Part shown: positions 16,628 to 24,018 of the stretch, one piece after another
How the letters are laid out: each line of letters opens with the position of its first letter
Position numbering within the stretch: the stretch's first letter is position 1
Source of the DNA: Gemmatimonadota bacterium
Lineage (GTDB): Bacteria; Gemmatimonadota; Gemmatimonadetes; Gemmatimonadales; GWC2-71-9
Assembly (NCBI GenBank): GCA_003221075.1
Contig: QHUF01000279.1
Span: 1 to 33,865 of the forward strand
DNA length: 33,865 nt
Reading direction: 5' to 3'
Notes under the pieces: generated by a model
The model's input: the letters and a program-made list of their open reading frames with translations, nothing else
The model's database searches: none
What the model was told of the DNA's origin: nothing
Position numbers and translations under genes: made by a program

Positions 16628-16768
16628 GCGGGGACATGCAACAACTAGGTGCACAGACGCACCGCGGTTTGTAGGCTCCCGTCAACGGGACAACCACGGC
16701 GGGGTGGTCCCGTTGACCGTTGACTCAAGCCCGCGGTGCGTCTCAAGACTAGCTTTTGCATGTCCCCG
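16628..16768. repeat. nested-palindrome repeat, copy 3 (full length)
   Basis: 141 bp. The left arm is GCGGGGACATGCAACAACTAGG followed by TGCACAGACGCACCGCGG; the right arm has the matching CCGCGGTGCGTCT and TTTTGCATGTCCCCG. The inner stem pairs GTCAACGGGACAACCACG with the GTGGTCCCGTTGAC side. It lies between the crcB stop codon (16770-16772, one nucleotide beyond its right end) and the outer-membrane remnant. It shares arms and inner stem with the copies at 10016 and 11606. Confidence 0.9.
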
Positions 16769-16769
16769 T

Positions 16770-17126
16770 TTATCTCAACCTATCAGCGAGTGCCATTCCT
16801 CCCAGCACCGCGCCCAGACATCCAATAATCGTCGCGCCCATGTAGATCGCCGCGCGCCCGTATTGGCCTTGCGCCAGCAGTGCCAATGATTCGTAACTGA
16901 ATGTGCTCATCGTCGTGAACGCCCCGCAGAATCCGATGGTCAACGCCGATCGGAGTTCCGGCGCAACGGCGCTTGTTCGAGTCGCATAGTGCACGACGAA
17001 ACCGAGGATCAGCGAGCCCACGAGGTTGACCACGAGTGTCGCCGAGCGTCCTTGTACCACGCGCTCCGCGCCGAAACGGGCGAGCGTACCAGCGGCGCCT
17101 GCGAGCGCGATATAAAGGATGGTCAA
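16770..17126 (-). CDS. crcB: fluoride ion channel CrcB/Fluc
   Basis: 118 residues, four membrane helices, the standard single-domain Fluc size; such proteins work as inverted dimers that let toxic fluoride leave the cell. Diagnostic blocks are GAAGTLARF near the start, the VNLVGS Asn at 34, and GFCGAFTTMSTFSYE at 65-79 with the phenylalanine and threonine residues of the pore. An ATG at 17165 in the same frame is inside the riboswitch aptamer, so it is not the start. A TTG at 17126-17124, seven nucleotides after GGCAGGAG, fits much better. Expression should be switched on by fluoride through the upstream riboswitch. The stop codon lies at the edge of repeat copy 3. Confidence 0.93.
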   Translation of the reverse strand: MTILYIALAGAAGTLARFGAERVVQGRSATLVVNLVGSLILGFVVHYATRTSAVAPELRSALTIGFCGAFTTMSTFSYESLALLAQGQYGRAAIYMGATIIGCLGAVLGGMALADRLR

Positions 17127-17162
17127 AGAAAAACTCCTGCCGTGGATGGTTTCGGTAGGAGT
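17127..17162 (-). terminator. terminator/anti-SD hairpin of the fluoride riboswitch
   Basis: On the minus strand ACTCCT (17162-17157) pairs with AGGAGT (17138-17133), extended by CCG/CGG across one mismatch, around a loop of about 10 nt, and is followed by TTTTTCTTT. The 5' arm is the 3' strand of the fluoride aptamer and the 3' arm contains the crcB ribosome-binding site AGGAG. Ligand-held aptamer and this hairpin therefore exclude each other. Confidence 0.7.
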
Positions 17163-17204
17163 CATCAGCCCGGAAAGCGGCGGTTTAAGGCGAACTCCAT
17201 CGCC
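17155..17204 (-). promoter_or_regulatory. fluoride riboswitch (crcB motif) aptamer
   Basis: Read on the minus strand, GGCGATGGAGTTCGCC (17204-17189), TTAAACCGCC, a short variable hairpin and GGCTGATGACTCCTAC (17170-17155) match the crcB-motif consensus closely. The GGAG in the first hairpin loop can pair with CTCC of the 3' strand to make the pseudoknot. It directly precedes crcB, the family's standard target. Binding of fluoride is expected to keep CTCCT away from the downstream AGGAG and so allow crcB expression. Confidence 0.92.
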
Positions 17205-17211
17205 TGCCTGA

Positions 17212-17241
17212 ATGCTAACAGCGACGGTAAGAGACGGTAAA
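17212..17241 (-). promoter_or_regulatory. possible sigma-70-type promoter of the riboswitch-crcB transcript
   Basis: On the minus strand TTTACC (17241-17236), an 18-nt spacer and TAGCAT (17217-17212) each match four of six consensus bases. Transcription would begin a few bases before the aptamer at 17204, which is where a riboswitch leader should start. The match is modest. Confidence 0.4.
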
Positions 17242-17248
17242 GAGACGA

Positions 17249-17310
17249 CGGTAAGGGACGGTAGGGGCGCAGCATGCTGCGCCCCTACATTTTTCTACCG
17301 TCCCTTACCG
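17249..17310. repeat. perfect 28-bp palindrome within a larger inverted repeat between crcB and nadE
   Basis: 17261-17288 is a perfect palindrome centred on AGCATGCT with GGGGCGC/GCGCCCC arms. Around it, CGGTAAGGGACGGTAG (17249-17264) is exactly complementary to CTACCGTCCCTTACCG (17295-17310), and more ACGGTAA units lie on both sides. A T5 run (17290-17294) follows the inner stem on the plus strand, so it could act as an attenuator in the nadE leader. It may also simply be a REP-type element; it differs in sequence from the three GGGGACATGC repeats. Confidence 0.8.
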
Positions 17311-17336
17311 TCCCTTACCGCCGTATCTTTCCACCC

Positions 17337-19130
17337 ATGCCGCACATCCGGATCGCCCTGTCCCAGTTCCGGCCCAACAAGGGCGAATACGCCGAGAATG
17401 TCGCGCGGATTGGCGCCGTGATCGCGCAGGCCGCGCAGCTCGATCCCCGGCCCGCGCTGGTCATCTTTCCCGAGACGGCGACCTCGGGCTATTTCGTGGA
17501 GGGCGGGGTGAAGGAGCTGGCCGTCACGGCTGGCACGCTGGCCCGCGACCTCGCCGCCGCGTACGAGGGTCCGGCGATCGATGTGGTCGTCGGATTCTAC
17601 GAGCGCTTCCAGAATCACATCCACAACTCCGCGCTGTACGTCACGCTCAGTAAACAGAAGCCCGAAGTGCGGCACGTGCACCGCAAGGTGTTCCTGCCGA
17701 CCTACGGCGTGTTCGACGAAGAGCGTTTCGTGGATCGCGGGCAGGAAGGCGTTCGGGTCTTCGAGACCGGCTGGGGTGGCAAGGCGGCAATCCTGATCTG
17801 CGAGGACGCCTGGCATTCGCTCGCCGCCACCGTCGCCGCGCTCGAGGGCGCCCAGCTCGTCATTGTGCCCAGCGCATCGCCGGCGCGCGGGCTCGGCGAA
17901 CCCGAGGATGAGGACTGCGAGGGCGAGACGTTGCCCGCGTCGGTCGTTCGCTGGGAGCGCATCGTCCGCGGCATCGCGGAGGAGCATGGCGTGTTCGTCG
18001 CGCTCGCGAATCTCGTCGGGTTCGAGGGCGGCAAGGGGTTCCCCGGCGCGTCGGCCGTGATCGATCCGACGGGCCGAGTAATCGCGCGCGGACCGCTGTT
18101 CGAAGAGGCGCTGCTGACCGCGGACATCGATCTCGATTCGCTGACGACGGCGCGGTCCGATTCGCCGCTGCTGGCCGATTTGCAGAGCGCGCTGCCGGTG
18201 CTCACCAAAAGTCTGAGCGGCGCCAAGCAGGATCAGAAGGTCCGCTTTGATCCGGCCGCCAACGGCAGTCCGGCGCACGGCGCACAGCGCACGGCGCACG
18301 TGGGAGTTTTCGCCAAGCGAACGCAGGAGAACGATCCCCTCGCCATCGACCCCGAGCTCACGCGGAAGTGGTTAGTGAGTTTTCTCAAGGACGAAGTCGT
18401 CCGCCGCCGCGGCTTCAAGAAGGGTCTCGTTGGATTGTCGGGTGGTGTGGATTCCGCGCTCACCGCGTTTCTCGCCGCCGAGGCGCTGGGCCGGGAGAAC
18501 ATCATCGGCGTGCGCATGCCGTACCGCACGTCGAGTCCGGAGAGTCTCGCCCACGCGCAGCTCGTCATCGACAAGCTCGGGATTCCATCAGTCACGGTCG
18601 ACATCAGCGACGCCGTGGATGGTTACCTGAAACAGGTCGGCGATGTCGATCCGCACCGGCTCGGCAATGTCATGGCGCGCGAGCGGATGATCGTCCTGTT
18701 CGATCTCTCCGCCAAGCACAAGGCGCTGCCGCTGGGCACGAGCAACAAGTCCGAGCGGCTGCTGGGCTATTTCACCTGGCACGGCGATGATGCCCCGCCG
18801 GTGAATCCGCTGGGCGACCTGTTCAAGACGCAGGTCTGGACCCTGGCCCGGCATGTCGGCGTTCCGGAAGAAATCGTCGCCAAGCCTGCAACAGCCGACC
18901 TGATCAAAGGTCAAACCGATGAAGGGGACCTCGGCGTCTCGTATCTGCACGCGGATCGCATCCTCTATCATCTGATCCGCGGCGAAGAGCCCGTCGGCTT
19001 CCCCAAGGAAGAAGTGGAGATCGTGCGGAAGCGCCTCGACTCGACGCACTGGAAGCGGCGGCTCCCCACCGTGGCCGTAGTGTCGCAGACCGCGATCGGG
19101 GAATTCTATCTGAGGCCGGTGGACTACTGA
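17337..19130 (+). CDS. nadE: glutamine-dependent NAD+ synthetase
   Basis: 597 residues, two domains. The N-terminal nitrilase-type glutaminase has the full triad: Glu46 in FPETATSGYF, Lys117 in HRKVFLPTYGVFDEERF, and Cys155 in LICEDAWHS. The C-terminal ATP-pyrophosphatase domain has the P-loop SGGVDS at 368-373, plus LGTSNKSE and KPATADLIKGQTDEGDLG. It makes NAD+ from deamido-NAD, ATP and glutamine-derived ammonia. An open frame extends upstream to 17274, but MPHIRIALSQFRPNKGEY is the family start. The linker between domains (about residues 310-325) contains a GCGCACGGC-type DNA repeat. The TGA overlaps the ATG of the thioesterase gene, and it heads a long run of co-oriented genes. Confidence 0.96.
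   Translation: MPHIRIALSQFRPNKGEYAENVARIGAVIAQAAQLDPRPALVIFPETATSGYFVEGGVKELAVTAGTLARDLAAAYEGPAIDVVVGFYERFQNHIHNSALYVTLSKQKPEVRHVHRKVFLPTYGVFDEERFVDRGQEGVRVFETGWGGKAAILICEDAWHSLAATVAALEGAQLVIVPSASPARGLGEPEDEDCEGETLPASVVRWERIVRGIAEEHGVFVALANLVGFEGGKGFPGASAVIDPTGRVIARGPLFEEALLTADIDLDSLTTARSDSPLLADLQSALPVLTKSLSGAKQDQKVRFDPAANGSPAHGAQRTAHVGVFAKRTQENDPLAIDPELTRKWLVSFLKDEVVRRRGFKKGLVGLSGGVDSALTAFLAAEALGRENIIGVRMPYRTSSPESLAHAQLVIDKLGIPSVTVDISDAVDGYLKQVGDVDPHRLGNVMARERMIVLFDLSAKHKALPLGTSNKSERLLGYFTWHGDDAPPVNPLGDLFKTQVWTLARHVGVPEEIVAKPATADLIKGQTDEGDLGVSYLHADRILYHLIRGEEPVGFPKEEVEIVRKRLDSTHWKRRLPTVAVVSQTAIGEFYLRPVDY
18272..18300 (+). repeat. short GCGCACGGC/GCGCACAGC direct repeat inside nadE linker
   Basis: GGCGCACGGCGCACAGCGCACGGCGCACG consists of four GCGCAC units separated by G/AG-type spacers, with the first half nearly repeated in the second. 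It stays in frame and falls in the loop between the glutaminase and synthetase domains, where extra residues are tolerated. Confidence 0.55.
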
Positions 19131-19621
19131 TGGCACAGCAGGGTCGGCACCCGCGCGAGTCGGAGACGGTGTTCACGGAGTTGATGATGCCGCACCACGC
19201 GAACATTCTGGGCAACGTGTTCGGCGGCCACATCCTCGCGCTCGTCGACCGCGTGGCCGCGGTCGCCGCGATTCGCCACGCGCATCGCGAGTGCGTGACG
19301 GTTTCGGTCGACAAAGTCGACTTCCGCGAGCCGATCCACGTCGGCGAGCTGGTGACGGCAAAGGCGCGTGTCAACTTCGCGGGCCGCACCTCGATGGAGG
19401 TCGGCGTCAAGGTGCTCGCCGAGAACGTGTTGACGGGAGATGTACGACACACGAATTCGTGCTACGTGACCTACGTGGCGCTGGATGAAAACGGCCGCCC
19501 GACGCAAGTCGCGCCCGTCGTGCCCGAGACGGCCGACGAGAAGCGGCGCTACGACCGGGCCGCCAAGCGTCGCGCGAACCGGGTGATGGAACGCCGCTAC
19601 GACCAGGGCCGGGGTGAGTAA
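19130..19621 (+). CDS. acyl-CoA thioesterase, hotdog fold (YciA/BFIT-like)
   Basis: 163 residues. The hotdog active-site block HHANILGNVFGGHILALVDRVAAVAAIRHA carries Asn25 and Asp40, the residues that align with the catalytic positions of YciA/ACOT-type thioesterases. VSVDKVDFREPIHVGELVTAKARVNFAGRTSMEVGV is also typical of the family. It should hydrolyse acyl-CoA in the cytoplasm; chain length cannot be read off. The basic tail (KRRYDRAAKRRANRVMERRY) is common in this group. Its start overlaps the nadE stop by one base, and the patatin gene starts 8 nt before its end. Confidence 0.88.
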   Translation: MAQQGRHPRESETVFTELMMPHHANILGNVFGGHILALVDRVAAVAAIRHAHRECVTVSVDKVDFREPIHVGELVTAKARVNFAGRTSMEVGVKVLAENVLTGDVRHTNSCYVTYVALDENGRPTQVAPVVPETADEKRRYDRAAKRRANRVMERRYDQGRGE

Positions 19622-20474
19622 GGTCGTATTGGTGTTGTCGGGTGGTGGAGCGAAAGCACTCGCTCATGCCGGAGCGTTTCGAGCGTTGGAGCAGGCCGAT
19701 CTCCTTCCCAGCCACATCGTCGCGACCTCCATGGGGGCGGTCATCGGTGCGGCGCTCTGCGCGGGGATGCCGTTCGATCAGGTGCGACGCCGGGCGATGG
19801 GAATCCGCCGCAAGGACATCGCGCCGCTCGATCCGCTGGCGCTCGTGATGGGACTGTTCGCCCGCAGCCTGTTCCCAGCCGCCGCGCTCCGCCGCGCCAT
19901 CGCTTACATCGTTCCCAAGACGCGCTTCGAGTACCTGAAAACTCCGCTCACGGTCACCGCCACCGATCTCGACAGCGGCGAGCTGCTGCTGCTGGGCGGC
20001 CGGGAGCCCGGCCGGGACATCGAGCTGGCGGACGCGCTCTATGCCTCGTGCGCCCTGCCGCTCTACTTCCCGCCGCTCGAAGCAAACGGCCGGCGACTCG
20101 GCGACGGCGGGCTCAGAGCGGTGCTGCCGCTCGCTCCGGCGCGCGAGATCGTAAAGGACGCCGACCTGTTCATCGCTGTCGATGTCGGTCCCGGCTTCGA
20201 CGAGCGAGGCGGTCCGTCGACCAACGGCGATCAGCCGCAGTCCCCCGACGCTCCCGTCCCGGCGCGCATCCCGCGTGTCGTGCGGATGCACGGCGAAGCG
20301 ATCCGGATTATGATGGCGGAGCAGACGGAGCGGACGCTCGCCGATTGGCCCAAGGACGGACCGAGGCTCGTCTACGTGCGGGCGGTCGCGGAGCGAGAGG
20401 CGACCTTTGCCGTCGAGCGGGTGCAGGAGTACGTGGAGATGGGTTACCAGGCAACCAAGAAGGCCTTAGGATAG
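19614..20474 (+). CDS. patatin-like phospholipase (RssA/YlbK type)
   Basis: 286 residues, GTG start at 19614 overlapping the thioesterase by 8 nt. The oxyanion loop SGGGAKALAHAGAFRALEQ is near the N-terminus. The nucleophile is Ser39 in ATSMGAVIGA; the usual first Gly of GxSxG is Ala here. The catalytic partner is Asp164 in GDGGLRAV. There is no signal peptide, as in cytoplasmic RssA-type proteins. It is a predicted lipid acyl hydrolase. Its place before a lipid-like gene cluster suggests membrane-lipid turnover, but that link is by position only. Confidence 0.9.
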   Translation: MSKVVLVLSGGGAKALAHAGAFRALEQADLLPSHIVATSMGAVIGAALCAGMPFDQVRRRAMGIRRKDIAPLDPLALVMGLFARSLFPAAALRRAIAYIVPKTRFEYLKTPLTVTATDLDSGELLLLGGREPGRDIELADALYASCALPLYFPPLEANGRRLGDGGLRAVLPLAPAREIVKDADLFIAVDVGPGFDERGGPSTNGDQPQSPDAPVPARIPRVVRMHGEAIRIMMAEQTERTLADWPKDGPRLVYVRAVAEREATFAVERVQEYVEMGYQATKKALG

Positions 20475-20479
20475 GTCCC

Positions 20480-20881
20480 ATGCGAGCATCGGAAGTCATG
20501 ATCGCCGATCCTGTGGTTGCGGCAGCCGGCGCCACGTCGTCAGAAGTCGCCGCGTTGATGCGCGTGAAGAACATCTCAGTCGTTCCCGTCGTGGACAATC
20601 CCAAGGATCGGCACTATCTCGGAACGATCTCCGACCGGGACATCGTGGCGCGATGCGTGGGGGCCGGTCATGATCCAACGGACTGTTCAGCGGCCGATCA
20701 TGCACGCACCGACACGCCAATCGTGAAACCAGATACGGAGCTCAAAGGATTCAAGATCGCAAAGCAACTGGACAACGACGATCATCACGTGCGATCCACA
20801 ATCGTTGTGTTGAATGGTGACAAGAAGGTCGTGGGGTTCATACCGCACCCCGAAGAAATCCCCGGAATTGAGGTGGGGTAG
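20480..20881 (+). CDS. CBS-domain pair protein
   Basis: 133 residues from the ATG at 20480, 5 nt after the patatin gene. Two CBS modules: MRASEVMIADPVVAAAGATSSEVAALM...VVPVVDNPKDRHYLGTISDRDIVARCVG, and a second from about residue 70 ending in STIVVLNGDKKVVGFIPH. GTISDRDIV is the classic CBS strand-helix motif. Such stand-alone pairs bind adenosine nucleotides and act as small regulators; the partner here is unknown. The same open frame extends well upstream inside the patatin gene, but that part is out-of-frame noise. Confidence 0.88.
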   Translation: MRASEVMIADPVVAAAGATSSEVAALMRVKNISVVPVVDNPKDRHYLGTISDRDIVARCVGAGHDPTDCSAADHARTDTPIVKPDTELKGFKIAKQLDNDDHHVRSTIVVLNGDKKVVGFIPHPEEIPGIEVG

Positions 20882-21295
20882 GTGCCCCACAAACTGTTCA
20901 CCCTGGCTGAAGCAAATCGCACGCTTCCTCTGGTGAAGCGCGTCGTCTCCGACATCATGATCGTCTACCCCCAATGGAAGGATCTCGTGTCGCAGTACGA
21001 GCTGATGGCCGCCATGGCCCGTCCCGAATGGGGCGAATCACAGGAACAGGTGGCGCTCAAGGCCCAGATCGATTCCGTCGCGGGGAAGATCAACGAGTTC
21101 CTCGAGGAGCTCGAGCAGATCGGCTGCGAGTTCAAGGGCTTTGACCAGGGCCTGATCGATTTCCACGGCCGTCTGGACGAGCGCGAGATCCTGTGGTGCT
21201 GGCAGCTCGGCGAAGAACGGATCACCCATTGGCATGAGCTGGAGGCGGGATTCGCCGGCCGGCAGCCGCTGCCCGAGGTCTTGAGCGGCACGTGA
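20882..21295 (+). CDS. DUF2203 family protein
   Basis: 137 residues, GTG start directly after the CBS gene's TAG. The opening KLFTLAEANRTLPLVKRVVSDI and the closing GFDQGLIDFHGRLDEREILWCWQLGEERITHWHELEAGFAGRQPL are typical of DUF2203, a soluble family with no assigned function. The middle (about 40-75) is helical with coiled-coil character. The acidic, tryptophan- and histidine-rich end suggests a conserved binding surface. Its stop overlaps the next start (GTGA). Confidence 0.85.
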   Translation: MPHKLFTLAEANRTLPLVKRVVSDIMIVYPQWKDLVSQYELMAAMARPEWGESQEQVALKAQIDSVAGKINEFLEELEQIGCEFKGFDQGLIDFHGRLDEREILWCWQLGEERITHWHELEAGFAGRQPLPEVLSGT

Positions 21296-21744
21296 AGGGT
21301 TTCTGGCTCTTCCTCCACGTCATGGGATTCGTTGCCTGGCTCGGCGGCGGGCTCGCGGTCATGCTCAGCGGTATCACAGCCAAGCATTTCCCTCCCGAAC
21401 AGCGGCTGGCGGTCTACCGCATCATGAGCGTCGTGACCCGGAACCTGATCGGTACGGGCGCAGTTCTCGTGGTGGTGAGCGGGTTTCTGCTGTCCGTCCC
21501 CTATTTCCAGAGCGCCAATGTCCCAAGCTGGCTGATGGCGATGCAGGGACTGGGCCTGCTGGGTGCCCTCGTTGCCATCTTCGTCGTGACACCCACGGCG
21601 GCCCGGCTCGGGCGCCTCGAGCTCGACCCCAGGGGCGAGCTGCCCGAAAGCTTTGTTGGACTACGCCGGCGCCAGGCCATCTTTGCGACGGTTGCTGGGA
21701 TTTTCGCGCTTCTCGCGTTGGCTTCCGGTACACTCTTCAGGTAG
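21292..21744 (+). CDS. small four-helix membrane protein (DUF2269/CopD-like)
   Basis: 150 residues, GTG start overlapping the DUF2203 stop as GTGA. Four hydrophobic helices are evident (about 3-25, 48-70, 80-100, 128-148). The His in FLHVMGFVAWLGG on helix 1 resembles the metal or haem-contacting helix of DUF2269/CopD-type proteins. There is no clear enzymatic motif. Function is unknown; it is tied to the preceding operon by overlap, and 62 nt separate it from the HAD gene. Confidence 0.7.
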   Translation: MKGFWLFLHVMGFVAWLGGGLAVMLSGITAKHFPPEQRLAVYRIMSVVTRNLIGTGAVLVVVSGFLLSVPYFQSANVPSWLMAMQGLGLLGALVAIFVVTPTAARLGRLELDPRGELPESFVGLRRRQAIFATVAGIFALLALASGTLFR

Positions 21745-21806
21745 GTAGGTCTTCTTTGCCCGTTTCTGCTTGTGACCTTCCCCATCATCTAAGGGTCGTT
21801 GTCGAA

Positions 21807-22484
21807 GTGCGAGGATTGGTTCTCTTCGACTTCGGCGGGACCCTGGACGCGGACGGCTCCCGTTGGAGCGTTCGCTTTCACGCCGCGTACCGCGCGGCCG
21901 GTGGCAAACAGTCGTTCGCTGCATTCGACCGGGCGTTTCGTGAGTCCGACCGGGCGCTCGAGCGGCTCGCGGGCATAGAGAGGCTGGGATTCCGCGCGAT
22001 GGTCGACGCTCAAACCGCGTTGCTGTTACCCCGGCTCTCGGATGGCGCCGCGCTCCCCGGGCGAGCCATCGCCGATCAGTTCCATTCCACAACCTGCACG
22101 ATCGTGCGCCGGAATGAAGAGCTGCTCGCGCTGCTGCACAAATCCTATCATCTCGGCGTCGTTTCGAATTTCACCGGGAACCTCGAGCTATGTCTCCAGG
22201 AGCTGGGCGTGATGCAGTACTTCTCCGTCGTCGCTGATTCGGGACGCGTCGGGATCACCAAGCCGGATCCGCGGCTGTTCCAGCACGCGCTCAGCTGGCC
22301 CGGACTTGTCTCGAAACCCGCCTGGATGGTGGGCGACAACTTCGAGTCGGATATCCGGCCGGCCGCAGCACTCGGCCTGTCCACCGCCTGGCTCGCTCCC
22401 GCGACGGAGAAGTCGCGCGAGAAGGACCTGCCGACCGTGCGGTTGACCACGCTGTCGGACCTTGCCCGAGTGCTCGAATCGTGA
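21807..22484 (+). CDS. HAD-superfamily hydrolase with altered motif I
   Basis: 225 residues from a GTG at 21807; a TTG at 21756 in the same frame is an alternative. HAD layout: motif I VLFDFGGTLD, motif II VVSNFTG, motif III Lys in GITKPDPRLF, motif IV GDNFESD. The alpha-helical cap (about 30-100) fits the HAD-IA group. In motif I the second Asp of DxDxT, the general acid in phosphatases, is Gly (DFGGT). It might still be a phosphatase with another acid, or a dehalogenase-like or phosphonatase-like enzyme. It is the first gene of the tightly overlapped lipid-like cluster; its TGA overlaps the next ATG. A role removing or handling a phosphate on the head-group precursor is inference. Confidence 0.85.
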   Translation: MRGLVLFDFGGTLDADGSRWSVRFHAAYRAAGGKQSFAAFDRAFRESDRALERLAGIERLGFRAMVDAQTALLLPRLSDGAALPGRAIADQFHSTTCTIVRRNEELLALLHKSYHLGVVSNFTGNLELCLQELGVMQYFSVVADSGRVGITKPDPRLFQHALSWPGLVSKPAWMVGDNFESDIRPAAALGLSTAWLAPATEKSREKDLPTVRLTTLSDLARVLES

Positions 22485-23185
22485 TGCAGGGACTGATTCT
22501 CGCGGGTGGGCGCGGCTCCCGGCTCGCCGCCGATGGCGTCGAGGCCCCCAAAGCGCTGGTCGAGGTCGGCGGGCGGCCGCAGATCGTCAATCTCATCGAG
22601 ACATTCGCGGACCTCGGGTGCGAAACGATCACCTGCATGGTGCGCGACGGCATCACCGTCGACACGCCGGGACCCGCGGTCGTGCGCACGTGCCGCACAC
22701 CGTCGTCGCTGCACACGCTGGTCGCCGGGCTCGCGATCGTGCCTGCCGGACCGGTGTTCTGCTCCATGGTCGACACGGTGATGCCGCCGGCGGACTGGCA
22801 TCGCCTGTATCGCGGCGTTACCGAGCGCCTCGCCGGCGGGTCACTCGCCGTGCTCGCCGTGACTCCGTTCGTGGACGACGAGTTGCCGCTCTACGTCACG
22901 CGCAGCGCCGATGGGTTGGCCACCGGGATCTTCGACACGACCCCGCCTCCGTCCGCTCCCCTGCTCGTCACGGGCGGCGTGTACGGTCTGAGTCCTGAAG
23001 CTCGCCGCCTCGCGACGGTCGCCGTCGCGTCGCTGCATCGCATGCGCGCATTCCTGCGCCTGCTCGTCGAGCTGCGCGCCCCCGTCGCGACGGTTGAAGT
23101 GCCGCGTATCATCGATCTCGATCACAAACGCGATCTCGACGCCGCCGAGCGCTGGCTCACGGCGCGCGCGGGAGACGAGCAATGA
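22484..23185 (+). CDS. NTP-transferase family nucleotidyltransferase
   Basis: 233 residues. The N-terminal LILAGGRGSRLAADG followed by PKALVEVGGRP is the GXGXR...PK signature of sugar- and alcohol-phosphate nucleotidyltransferases (Rossmann-like GT-A). VFCSMVDTVMP (about 85-95) gives the metal Asp, and the end has IIDLDHKRDLDAAERWL. The two downstream CDP-alcohol transferase-family genes suggest CTP as the nucleotide and a phosphorylated polyol or aminoalcohol as substrate, as in CTP:inositol-1-phosphate cytidylyltransferase; that is inference. GTG at 22481 is a possible start; ATG at 22484 overlaps the HAD stop. Confidence 0.85.
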   Translation: MQGLILAGGRGSRLAADGVEAPKALVEVGGRPQIVNLIETFADLGCETITCMVRDGITVDTPGPAVVRTCRTPSSLHTLVAGLAIVPAGPVFCSMVDTVMPPADWHRLYRGVTERLAGGSLAVLAVTPFVDDELPLYVTRSADGLATGIFDTTPPPSAPLLVTGGVYGLSPEARRLATVAVASLHRMRAFLRLLVELRAPVATVEVPRIIDLDHKRDLDAAERWLTARAGDEQ

Positions 23186-24018
23186 AGCGTCTCGTCGCGC
23201 TCTATCGCAGTCCCACGTACTCGCCGGCGCAGCATCGCAGCAATGACACGGCGATCCTCGACGACACGATCGCCGGACTGCAGCGTCGCGGCTGGAAAGT
23301 GACGCGCACCGGTGAGGGCGATGTCGCCGCCGGCCGGCTTCCCGCGGCGGAGCTGTATGTGAACATGTGCCAGGGTCCGGCGGCCTCCGAGCGACTGCTC
23401 GACCTCGTGCCTCGTGAGGCGCTGGCCGTCAATCCTCCGGAGAGCGTTCTCAACTGCCACCGGCATCGCCTGGTCGCCCGGATGGAAGCGGCGGGACTGC
23501 CGTTCCCGCGCACGCTCATCGTACCGACCGCCGAGCCACGGGCGGTGCTGCCGCTCGTGCACCAGCTGAACGGCGATGGACGGCCGGTGTGGGTGAAGCG
23601 GGGCGATGTGCACGCCGAAACGAGCGCCGACGTAGTAGCGGCGAAAGAGGCGGGCGTCACCGACGCGATCGCCGGATTTGCCCGGCGCGGCGTGGCGCGC
23701 GTCGCACTGCAGGCGCATGTCGCGGGGCCGATCGTGAAGTTCTATGCGGTCGCCGACGGCCGCTTCTTTTCGTGGTACTCCGCTGACTGCAGCTCCTTCT
23801 CCATCTCCGAACAGAGCCTGCGGACGCTGGTGTTCGCTGCAGCGCGCGCGGTGGGACTCGAGGTATTCGGCGGCGACGTCGCCTTTCCCAAGCCCGACGC
23901 CCCGGTGCTGATCGATCTCAACGACTGGCCCTCCTTTGCTCCCGTGCGCATCGCGGCCGCCGCGGCGATCGCCTCCTATATCGACGAGAAAGCGTCGTCC
24001 AACGGAAAACCGGCATGA
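23182..24018 (+). CDS. ATP-grasp domain ligase of unknown specificity
   Basis: 278 residues, ATGA overlap with the nucleotidyltransferase gene. ATP-grasp features: a substrate-side N-terminal domain, then ESVLNCHRHRLVARMEAAGLPFPRTLIV (central-domain start), VWVKRGDVH with the ATP Lys, ALQAHVAGPIVKFYAV, and the metal-binding end EVFGGDVAFPKPDAPVLIDLNDWPSFAP with the D-x-N pair. These enzymes join a carboxylate to an amine or thiol through an acyl-phosphate. Next to an aminotransferase it could acylate the newly made amine or add an amino acid to it. Neither substrate is known. Confidence 0.82.
   Translation: MKRLVALYRSPTYSPAQHRSNDTAILDDTIAGLQRRGWKVTRTGEGDVAAGRLPAAELYVNMCQGPAASERLLDLVPREALAVNPPESVLNCHRHRLVARMEAAGLPFPRTLIVPTAEPRAVLPLVHQLNGDGRPVWVKRGDVHAETSADVVAAKEAGVTDAIAGFARRGVARVALQAHVAGPIVKFYAVADGRFFSWYSADCSSFSISEQSLRTLVFAAARAVGLEVFGGDVAFPKPDAPVLIDLNDWPSFAPVRIAAAAAIASYIDEKASSNGKPA

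Noticed and set aside
17127..17165. crcB start at the ATG at 17165
   Set aside because: That ATG is part of the conserved GATGACTCC strand of the fluoride aptamer; the TTG at 17126 has a proper ribosome-binding site.
17261..17294. Palindrome plus T5 as a simple terminator for an upstream plus-strand gene
   Set aside because: No plus-strand gene lies upstream; crcB is transcribed away from it. An attenuator role for nadE remains possible and is noted above.
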